Source of the DNA: Desulfobulbaceae bacterium BRH_c16a
GTDB taxonomy: Bacteria; Desulfobacterota; Desulfobulbia; Desulfobulbales; Desulfocapsaceae
Length of the DNA stretch: 64,000 bases
Assembly (NCBI GenBank): GCA_000961725.1
Contig: LADS01000061.1
Span: 236,119-300,118, forward strand
Reading direction: 5' to 3'
Positions 57,214-64,000 of this stretch are shown piece by piece (position 1 is the first letter of the stretch; every line of letters begins with the position of its first letter). Under the pieces are notes generated by a model. The model saw nothing but the letters and a program-made list of their open reading frames with translations. It searched no databases and was not told the origin of the DNA. A program made the position numbers and the translations under genes.

Positions 57214-58707
57214 TCAGGGCAGTTGTCCTGTAACCGTTTTGACCAATCTTCCAGGCTGCAGAATCTCTTCGGCATCTATCTGGTTCAAGCGGGCCAGTTC
57301 CTCAAGAGGAATCGCCGTCTTGTGTCGGGCATGGAGCTCTTTCAGGGAAGTGGCCGATTCGGCCGTGATGATCTTCAGGCGCAAAGGTTCTATGTCGAGA
57401 TACCTGTTATCGGTCAATCTTTCGAAGCTGTTCGCGGTATTCCTTATTTCGCGGTCATATTGACTCCAGGCCCGCAGCGGGCTGTAGCCAAAAAGCTGGT
57501 AGAGATGTCCGCCGTGGAGGATGAAGGTGGCAAGTCCCTGAACTTCTCCACGGTTAGTCCGGGCACGGAACTCGCCGCTGGCCGCCGGCAAGCCGTTGAT
57601 TGGTGCATTGGACGAAGACAAGCCATTGATGTCTGTTTGCCCGAAGAAGGATTGAAGAGCTCCCACCGGGTCCTTATCTTTACCGAAAGTGAGCTGGAAG
57701 GCGGCATCTTTTCCCGGGCTCATCCCCAGCACTGCGCCTCGTCGGTTGACGACCTCCCATTCTGCAGGGAATCCGAGCTGGAAGGCCATATCGGGATGGT
57801 AGAACATGGCTTCCCTGACAATCCCTTCCCGGGGGTTGGGGCCGTAGACCATGCCGTCCAGCCGCTGCAGGTAGGATTCCCTCTCCACCGGCTGGAAATC
57901 CCGATGTTCCAGCCCGGCGATCTGGCCGGCGATGAAATCCATGCGATTTTCCGGATGAGGGTGAGTAGAGGCCCATTGAGGAAGCGCTCCTTCTTTCCCG
58001 GTATCGGATATGCGTCCGAGCATCGCCATGACGTTCATGAGTTCCTTCGGGTCTTCATTGACGTTCTGCATATAGCGTACCCCGAGCCTGTCCGCCTCGG
58101 TCTCGTCGTCCCGGCTGAACTTCAGGAAAAGGAGCTTCATCCCCTGGCCAAGCATGGAAGAGAACTCCTGCAGTTCGGGGACTGCAATCGTGGCTACGCC
58201 GAGCCCGAGCTGGGTCACCATGGCCTTGCTCAGGCGAATGACCGAATGTTTTGCCGTAACATGGGCAATTTCATGACCAAGCACGCCAGCCAGCTGAGCT
58301 TCGTTATCGAAATGGGACAGAATGCCTCGAGTGAGGTAGATGTATCCCCCGGGCAGGGCAAAGGCGTTGACCACCTCATCGTCCACGACCTGAAAGGTCC
58401 AGGGCAGCTCGGGACGCTCTGTGGTCGCCGCAATCCTCGAGCCGAGTTCCTGTACGTAATTCTGCAGGCTTTCGTCCTCGTACAGTCCCATGGTGGTAAT
58501 GATATCCTCGTTGGAGGTCTCGCCCATTTCGATTTCCTGCCGTTCACCGATGAGGCTCAGATGCCGTTCGCCGGTGGCATCGATAGTCTGGCAGGCCACG
58601 AGAGGCAGGCAGAGCATGGTCAGCAGCAGGCAGGCCAGACGAGAGGGAGATGGCTTGCCGATAATCACCGTCAGTATCCGGATCGAACTGAATTGTGTCT
58701 TTTCCAT
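57214..58707 (-). CDS. M48-family metalloprotease lipoprotein (BepA-like)
   Basis: A 497-aa predicted lipoprotein: hydrophobic signal with lipobox LPLVAC (Cys39), so it should be exported and acylated. The M48 peptidase core has HEIAHVTAKH (zinc ligands, near 144) and DETEADRLGVRYM (third ligand Glu). The C-terminal half (about 280-497) lacks obvious TPRs but ends in a LysM-like stretch (KELHARHKTAIPLEELARLN). Related periplasmic proteases (BepA, YfgC, LoiP) take part in outer-membrane quality control. It is convergent with the hydrolase genes. Confidence 0.88.
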   Translation of the reverse strand: MEKTQFSSIRILTVIIGKPSPSRLACLLLTMLCLPLVACQTIDATGERHLSLIGERQEIEMGETSNEDIITTMGLYEDESLQNYVQELGSRIAATTERPELPWTFQVVDDEVVNAFALPGGYIYLTRGILSHFDNEAQLAGVLGHEIAHVTAKHSVIRLSKAMVTQLGLGVATIAVPELQEFSSMLGQGMKLLFLKFSRDDETEADRLGVRYMQNVNEDPKELMNVMAMLGRISDTGKEGALPQWASTHPHPENRMDFIAGQIAGLEHRDFQPVERESYLQRLDGMVYGPNPREGIVREAMFYHPDMAFQLGFPAEWEVVNRRGAVLGMSPGKDAAFQLTFGKDKDPVGALQSFFGQTDINGLSSSNAPINGLPAASGEFRARTNRGEVQGLATFILHGGHLYQLFGYSPLRAWSQYDREIRNTANSFERLTDNRYLDIEPLRLKIITAESATSLKELHARHKTAIPLEELARLNQIDAEEILQPGRLVKTVTGQLP

Positions 58708-58985
58708 AGTTATCGTTTCCCGCAGGGAATTTTTGGCAGATGGTTATTCTGGAGGATCATTTCCTATAACCTAACGATTAAACGGCACCGAGGCAAATTT
58801 TTTCATGAGTATGGCTGGCGGCACGTTTGAGTACAGCACAACCTTTGTTCATTGTTTTAATTTTATTTCAAGTCGGTGAGGTTGCCTTTCAATCTTTAGA
58901 ATCACATTATTAAGGTAGAACATCTTGTCTTCTAGAGGAATACCTCAATCCTTTTACCTTGCATGTGCAGGGGCAGTGAAGAATA

Positions 58986-60563
58986 ATGAACAACGGTATG
59001 AAAATACTTGTCGTCGAGGATAATTATCCGGATGCCTGCTTTATTGAAGAGCTGCTGACCGCAGCCGTTGAACCAGGTTTTGTTGTCAGGAATGCCAGGC
59101 TGCTTTCCGAAGGACTTGCGCTGCTCGGCAGAGAGCATTTCGATCTTGTCCTGCTCGATCTCGATCTTCCCGACAGCCGGGGGATAAGTACCGCCAAAGA
59201 TCTGCGCCGGCAGTTTCCGGCAATTCCGATTATCATTCTTACCGGCCTCGCCGATGAAGAACTCGCCTTCAAGTCACTGCAAATGGATATGCAGGACTAC
59301 CTGATAAAAGGGCAGATCAGCAGAGATCTCCTGGTGCGCTCCATACGGTATGCTCTGGAACGGAAGCGCGCGATGGAGACATTGCGCGAGAAAGAGGAGT
59401 GGTACAGAACGCTGTTCGACTCGATTGACGAGGGCTATTTCGTGATCGAGATGCATATCGAGCCTGACCATTTGCTCGATTTTCGCGTCATTGAAGCCAA
59501 CAAAGCATTCGAAAAGCAGTCAACACTCGTAGGCGCGAAGGGGAAATGGGTGCGAGAGCTTCGACCCAATCTTGAAGAGAGCTGGTATGAGATTTACCGC
59601 GATGTGGCGCTTACCGGCAAGTCGATACGGTTTGAGCACTTCAGCAGGGCCTTGGAAGACCGCTGGTTCACGGTGTATGCTTTCCGTATAGGTGCCCCGG
59701 AGCAGCGGCGGGTGGCAATTCTCTTCAACGATATCACCGCACGCAGGCAGGTTGAAGAACAGCTTCGGACTCTGAATGAAGAGCTGGAACGAAGAGTCGA
59801 AAGACGGACCCGCGAGCTTCAGGAAACCCAATCGCAATACCTGCACGCGGAAAAGCTCTCGGCAATCGGCAAGCTGTCCGCCTCGATTGCCCATGAATTC
59901 AATAACCCCCTGCAGGGCGTCATGACCATACTCCAGGGTTTGAGTAAAAGGTTGAAACTGGAACAAGAGGATAAAGCGCTGCTGGACCTGGCTGTCAGCG
60001 AAAGTTTCAGGATGAAGAATTTGATTCGCAGTCTCCAGGATTTCAACCGGCCTTCTTCGGGCAAGAAAGTTTTTATAGATGTGCATGCGGTCATCGATTC
60101 CTTGCTGTTGTTCTGCAAAAGCGATTTCAAACGCAAAAGGATTGCAACGGTTTTGAACTATGCCGAGAGGTTGCCGCAGATCCTGGCGATTCCGGACCAG
60201 ATCAAGCAGGTCTTTTTAAATCTGTTGAACAATGCCGCGGATGCCTGCCAGGAAGATGGCGGGGTGATCACCATAACCACCTGCCATGAAGAAAAAACAG
60301 TCGCAGTTGCAATTCAGGATAACGGCGTGGGTATTCAGCCTGATAAAATGGATCTGATCTTTCAGCCGTTCTACACCACCAAACCTGAAATCAAAGGCAC
60401 CGGTCTGGGGCTGTCGATCTGCCATGGCATCGTCCAAAACCATCAGGGAGAGATTCGTGTCGAGAGCCGGCCGGGCAAGGGCTCGACTTTCACCGTTCTG
60501 CTGCCTGTCTACTCACCATTGGAAAAAAAACGGGCACACGGAGAATCCGCACCTGCCGGGTAA
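58986..60563 (+). CDS. Receiver-PAS-histidine kinase hybrid
   Basis: A 525-aa soluble protein with the receiver domain first: ILVVEDN acidic pair, phospho-Asp58 (VLLDLDLPDSRG), DYLIKGQIS with the conserved Lys. Then a PAS domain (about 135-260), a coiled coil, HisKA with His near 303 (ASIAHEFNNPLQGVM) and HATPase (NNAADACQEDGG, DNGVGIQPDKMDLIF, GTGLGLSICHG). An N-terminal receiver suggests it is an intermediate in a phosphorelay, controlled by another kinase, perhaps the paralogue at 53796. Many DNA segments are shared with that gene. Confidence 0.88.
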   Translation: MNNGMKILVVEDNYPDACFIEELLTAAVEPGFVVRNARLLSEGLALLGREHFDLVLLDLDLPDSRGISTAKDLRRQFPAIPIIILTGLADEELAFKSLQMDMQDYLIKGQISRDLLVRSIRYALERKRAMETLREKEEWYRTLFDSIDEGYFVIEMHIEPDHLLDFRVIEANKAFEKQSTLVGAKGKWVRELRPNLEESWYEIYRDVALTGKSIRFEHFSRALEDRWFTVYAFRIGAPEQRRVAILFNDITARRQVEEQLRTLNEELERRVERRTRELQETQSQYLHAEKLSAIGKLSASIAHEFNNPLQGVMTILQGLSKRLKLEQEDKALLDLAVSESFRMKNLIRSLQDFNRPSSGKKVFIDVHAVIDSLLLFCKSDFKRKRIATVLNYAERLPQILAIPDQIKQVFLNLLNNAADACQEDGGVITITTCHEEKTVAVAIQDNGVGIQPDKMDLIFQPFYTTKPEIKGTGLGLSICHGIVQNHQGEIRVESRPGKGSTFTVLLPVYSPLEKKRAHGESAPAG

Positions 60564-60646
60564 CACCGACAATGCTTATTTTGTATGCTCCGGGAGAAAA
60601 GGGAAAAGCAAAAAACTGAAACCGGCTCCCCCACAGGGATGTCAAA

Positions 60647-61666
60647 ATGAACAAATCCGCACAAATCTTCATAGGAGTAACGGCTGTCGTCGTTGTCATA
60701 CTCACAGCATTGATTTACTCGAAAACCCCTCTGCCCGGTGAAGTCGAAAAAACAAGACAACCTGAAAAAGCGACTTTAGCTTATGTCACAACGACACCTG
60801 CGGTCCTGGCCGGAATAGCGCTGCACCAGGGCTACTACCGGCAGGAGGGATTGGAAATCACCGCGAGGCCACACACCTTCGGCAAAGCCGCCCTTGAAGA
60901 CATGCTGGAGGGCAGTGCCGATTTTGCGACCGCGGCCGAATCTTCAATCATGATGGCAATCATGAAAGGCGAATCGATTTCCATACTTGCGACTATCCAG
61001 ACATCCAATAGATGCAATGCTATTGTCGCCCGGATAGATTCGGGAATTCTTCGGCCTGAAGACCTGAAGGGGAAGAAGATAGCAACCACACCAGGTGCTC
61101 CCCCGGATTTTTTTATGGATGCTTATTTATCAAGGCATGGAATCGCAAGGGAGGAGTATGAAAGGGTCGATCTCGAGCCCGAGAGCCTGCAGGATGCTCT
61201 TGTCAGCGGCCAGGTCGACGCTGTCTCGGTCTGTCAGCCATTCCTGATCCAGATGGAGAAAAAACTTGGTGATCGGGTCGTCTCATTTTATGACGAAAAT
61301 ATATACACATGGACCTTCAACGTGGTTGCCAAACAGGAGTTCGTTCGCAATAATCCGGAAAAGGCGAAAAAACTGCTGCGAGCTCTCGTCCTGGCCGAGG
61401 AGTTCGTCAAAGAGGATCCGGACGAGGCGCAGAAAATAGTCGCCGATAACAGCGGCATGGATCCAAGCCTGGTCGGCGAGATCTGGCCGAACATGAAATT
61501 CAACGTCACGCTCAATCAATTCCTGGTGCTCGCGCTGGAGGACGAATCGCGATGGGCGATCGACAGCGGGATCATCGCAAAAAAAAAGATTCCGAATTTT
61601 CTCGATTACATCTACTTCGACGGCCTGGAAGCAGTCAAACCCAAGGCGGTAAGGATGCTCAGGTAA
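60647..61666 (+). CDS. NMT1/THI5-like periplasmic solute-binding protein
   Basis: A 339-aa exported protein: a single N-terminal hydrophobic segment (about 7-25) acts as signal or membrane anchor, with no lipobox Cys. The rest is an SsuA/TauA/ThiY-type binding protein (ATLAYVTTTPAVLAGIALHQGYYRQEGLEI; DLKGKKIATTPGAPPDFF; FLDYIYFDGLEAVKPKAV). No permease or ATPase gene is near. The next gene, 15 bases downstream, is a membrane sensor kinase, so it probably presents a ligand to the kinase rather than importing it. This role is inference. Confidence 0.85.
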   Translation: MNKSAQIFIGVTAVVVVILTALIYSKTPLPGEVEKTRQPEKATLAYVTTTPAVLAGIALHQGYYRQEGLEITARPHTFGKAALEDMLEGSADFATAAESSIMMAIMKGESISILATIQTSNRCNAIVARIDSGILRPEDLKGKKIATTPGAPPDFFMDAYLSRHGIAREEYERVDLEPESLQDALVSGQVDAVSVCQPFLIQMEKKLGDRVVSFYDENIYTWTFNVVAKQEFVRNNPEKAKKLLRALVLAEEFVKEDPDEAQKIVADNSGMDPSLVGEIWPNMKFNVTLNQFLVLALEDESRWAIDSGIIAKKKIPNFLDYIYFDGLEAVKPKAVRMLR

Positions 61667-61681
61667 AGGAAAAGCAGGCTT

Positions 61682-63484
61682 ATGCGGATCAAAAAGGGAT
61701 TGCACATTAACGCCGGCATTTCGGCAGTTGTGGCGGTCTTTATCTCCCTCCTGCTGTTTCTGGGGATGTCCCGTATCGACCGCACCTTCCAGGAGTTGGA
61801 TGCAGTCAACAGTATACTCAGCAGCTTGTACGAGAGAAATGCCCTGAAGAGCGACTACATGATGACAGGCAGTCAGAGGGCAAGGGTGCAGTGGTTTGCC
61901 GAGAATGAAGAGACCGACAAGCTCCTCAAGTCAGCCTTGAAAATGTTTAAAGATGCCGAGGATAAAAAAAACCTCGAAGAAATGATCAAAAACAACAGGG
62001 CATATACGATACTCTTCATCGATATTGTCGAAAACCGGGACAAGGGCTTTGGCGAATTCTCCCGTCAGGTCGAGAACAGACTGCTCACCCAGGTCAATAT
62101 AAAGATATATGACAATGTCTTGAACATCCATGCGTTGCTTGAAGCCGCCAGACAGCGCCTGTTTGTCGAGTTGGGGATGACCGGATGGGGTATTGCTCTT
62201 TTTATTATTGTCGCAGCCTCAATGGCGGCGATCAGTTCATGGACCATGGGCCGGACCATTGCCAGACGTATCGAACGGCTCAGGCGGGGCGCGGCGGTCA
62301 TTGGCGAAGGCAATCTCGATTACCGGATCGGCGCTAAAGGCGATGATGAATTTGCCGAGCTCTCGGTGGCCTTCGATGCAATGACCGAAAAACTGGATCT
62401 TTCCTACCGAGAACTTGAAAACGAAATCGAGGAGCGCAAGAAGGCCGAGAAAGCCCTGCGCCGGGCTGTGGATCGTTACCAGCGGCAAGTCAGGCTCTTC
62501 GAGGTGATCACCTCCACCACGCCCGACTTTGTCTACCTCTTCGATCTGCAAGGCCGTTTTCTCTATGCAAACCGCCGGCTGCTGGAGGTCTGGGGTATGA
62601 AACTTCCGGAGATAGTCGGCAAGACTCCACGCGAGCTCGGTTATGAGCAGTGGCATCATGACATGCACCTTCGCGAGATCGGGCAGGTGATCGAGACCAG
62701 ACTCCCGATCAAGGGAGAAGTGCCTTTTAAAGCCCCGCTCACCGGGTATTTTGGCGTTTACGAGTACATTTTTGCCCCGGTAATCGGCCCCGATGGCGAG
62801 GTAGAGCTCATCGCCGGGACGACTCGTGACGTCACCGACCGAAAGCATGCGGAAGAGGAGCGCGAAAGGCTGATTGCCGAACTGGAAGCAGCCAATAAAG
62901 ACCTCGAAGGTTTTACCTACTCCGTCTCCCATGATCTGAGAGCCCCCATCCGCCACATGAGCAGCTTTGCCCAGTTGCTTGAAAAAGAGGCATGGCCGGC
63001 TCTCAGCGAGCAGTGCCGCACCTACCTTGCCACGGTGCTGAAGGCCTCCCGCAAGATGGGCACACTGGTGGATGAGCTGTTGGAGTTTTCCCGGATGGGA
63101 CGCATGGAGATGAAGGAAGGCCCGGTTGACCTCAATAGTATTGTCAGAGAAACCCTGGAGATCCTTAACGTCGAGATAAAGGACAGAAATATCCAATGGA
63201 GGATATCCGACCTGCCTCTTGTCCGGGGAGATGCCGCGATGCTGCAGCTCGTCTTCTTGAACCTGATCGGCAATGCCCTGAAGTTCACGCGGAGCCGTTC
63301 TCCTGCCGTCATACAGCTCGGACATAAGGAAGAGTTGACGGAGCATGTTATTTTTGTAAGGGACAATGGTATCGGTCTGGATATGCAGCACGGTAAATTT
63401 ATTCTAACCCTCAAGCTGCGGAAGAACTATGGGTATTGCCAGATATTCTCAGATAATCGAAAACCATGCGCGGAGAAAAACTGA
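61682..63484 (+). pseudogene. HAMP-PAS sensor histidine kinase, 3' end disrupted by IS
   Basis: Intact parts: TM1 (about 10-30), helical periplasmic domain (31-160), TM2 (about 163-185), HAMP (about 185-240), coiled coil, PAS/PAC (265-395), HisKA with His near 417 (YSVSHDLRAPIRHMSSF) and the start of the HATPase (NLIGNALKFTRS, RDNGIGLDMQH). After about base 63390 the expected remainder (F box, GTGIGLA G2 box) is replaced by a tail coming from the insertion sequence, stopping at 63484. The ATP site is incomplete, so kinase activity is probably lost. Partner of the binding-protein gene just upstream. Confidence 0.75.
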
Positions 63485-64000
63485 GCTGCCGCATTTTTTG
63501 AGCTACATTGCGTATACCCTTGCTTTTGAGGATACCGATGGCGAATCGCCTCAGGCGTGTCATGTTTTCCGGACCGTAACCTTTTGAAATTCTACTTCGA
63601 TCCTCATCAAAGGTCCAGTCAAGGATGTAGTGACAGCTGTTTTCGATAGTCCAGTGCTGACGATTGTCTCTCAAGACCTGTTCGGCAGTGGCCAACTGAG
63701 GAGTTTTACTTGTAACGCCGTAGGCGAGCACCTGGGAAAGCTCACCGGTTTTTCGGTCAAGGGTGATACGTTCAACTTTGAAGGCTTGTCCAACATGCGG
63801 AAAGTTCAGATGTTCATTGAATTCTGTGGTCACCCAGATTCTCCTGATCTCTTCGCGACCGTGGTCGGGCTTGTCCTGGGTTGTATGGTCAGGTTCCCAG
63901 TAGACATTTTCGAAAAATGAAGAGATTTCTTCGAAAAGCTTTTTCTGGTTGTTCTTGGCAGTGAAATGGTAGTGCGCGTGTCTTTGGTTGACGATGTAGT
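63392..64000 (-). mobile_element. ISAs1-family insertion sequence (right-edge partial)
   Basis: The left junction is placed at about 63390 because the kinase sequence stops matching its family there. The element continues past the window edge. Only its transposase-3' end side is visible. I could not identify the terminal inverted repeat or target duplication, since the other end is outside. Confidence 0.75.
63411..64000 (-). CDS. ISAs1-family (DDE) transposase, partial
   Basis: The minus frame is open from the right edge to a stop at 63411 (about 195 codons). It starts YIVNQRHAHYHFTAKNNQ and continues through DHGREEIRRIW, RDNRQHWTIENSCHYILDWTFDEDRSRISKGYGPENMTRLRRFAIGIL, which is the C-terminal signature of ISAs1 / H-repeat transposases (W-IEN-LHW-LDV-F-ED). 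The internal GTG at 63833 is not the real start. The catalytic N-terminal part lies outside the window. Confidence 0.88.
   Translation of the reverse strand, partial: YIVNQRHAHYHFTAKNNQKKLFEEISSFFENVYWEPDHTTQDKPDHGREEIRRIWVTTEFNEHLNFPHVGQAFKVERITLDRKTGELSQVLAYGVTSKTPQLATAEQVLRDNRQHWTIENSCHYILDWTFDEDRSRISKGYGPENMTRLRRFAIGILKSKGIRNVAQKMRQLSFSPRMVFDYLRISGNTHSSSAA

Noticed and set aside
57196..58830. Long open frame (544 codons) on the + strand
   Set aside because: Antisense to the M48 protease, whose lipobox and HEIAH motif are clear.

Overview
The window looks like a chromosomal segment of a Gram-negative anaerobe, most likely a Desulfobacterota (deltaproteobacterial, Desulfobulbales-like) species. 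This placement is inference. It rests on a dcw cluster whose FtsI-like protein carries a PASTA domain, a meso-DAP type MurE, a one-chain pyruvate:ferredoxin oxidoreductase, many orphan hybrid sensor kinases, and several small families I associate with sulfate reducers. No rRNA or species marker is present. Flanking DNA is moderately GC-rich; about 43.7-47.6 kb is visibly more AT-rich.

Layout. 1-1.6 kb: 3' end of ruvB, then panB and a strong terminator. 1.9-18.5 kb: a compact division and cell-wall operon on the + strand, in the order mraZ-rsmH-ftsL-ftsI-like-murE/murF fusion-mraY-murD-murG-murC-murB-ftsQ-ftsA-ftsZ. It is preceded by a 10-bp-periodic MraZ operator. Two things are unusual: no ftsW lies between murD and murG, and the FtsI-like protein has lost the SxxK and KTG motifs of a transpeptidase while keeping its membrane anchor, pedestal and PASTA domain. 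18.6-21.5 kb: a sensor kinase overlapping a FetA/FetB-like ABC pair. 21.6-27.4 kb: a CoA-disulfide-reductase/rhodanese fusion, a HEAT-repeat/receiver protein, a PHP phosphoesterase with a small partner, and a YkgJ-type cysteine-cluster protein. 27.5-33.3 kb: PFOR (-) divergent from a PabB-PabC fusion (+). 33.3-43.4 kb: mostly housekeeping and signalling genes (DUF493, PAS hybrid kinase, TM2 protein, NagZ, diguanylate cyclase, UvrD-type helicase, FolC, HNH protein).

A tRNA-Arg(CCG) at 43.5 kb marks the edge of an AT-rich accessory segment. It holds a two-gene DUF262 + nucleotidyltransferase-fold module (a candidate defence or toxin-antitoxin system, with a frameshift near the DUF262 C-terminus), gene remnants, a flavodoxin, a zinc-ribbon protein and an orphan PEP-CTERM-like tail. 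47.8-53.3 kb is a carbon-assimilation block on the - strand: isocitrate lyase, malate synthase and the bifunctional FBP aldolase/phosphatase, which together would connect acetyl-CoA to gluconeogenesis. 53.8-63.4 kb is a signalling block: two paralogous sensor kinases with nearly the same catalytic half flank two alpha/beta hydrolases and an M48 lipoprotein protease. An NMT1/THI5-type solute-binding protein and a HAMP-PAS kinase follow. That last kinase is cut inside its ATPase domain by an ISAs1-family insertion sequence that runs off the right edge of the window.

Best leads for something new: the apparently inactive FtsI with missing FtsW, the tRNA-linked DUF262/NTase pair, and the HEAT-receiver protein.
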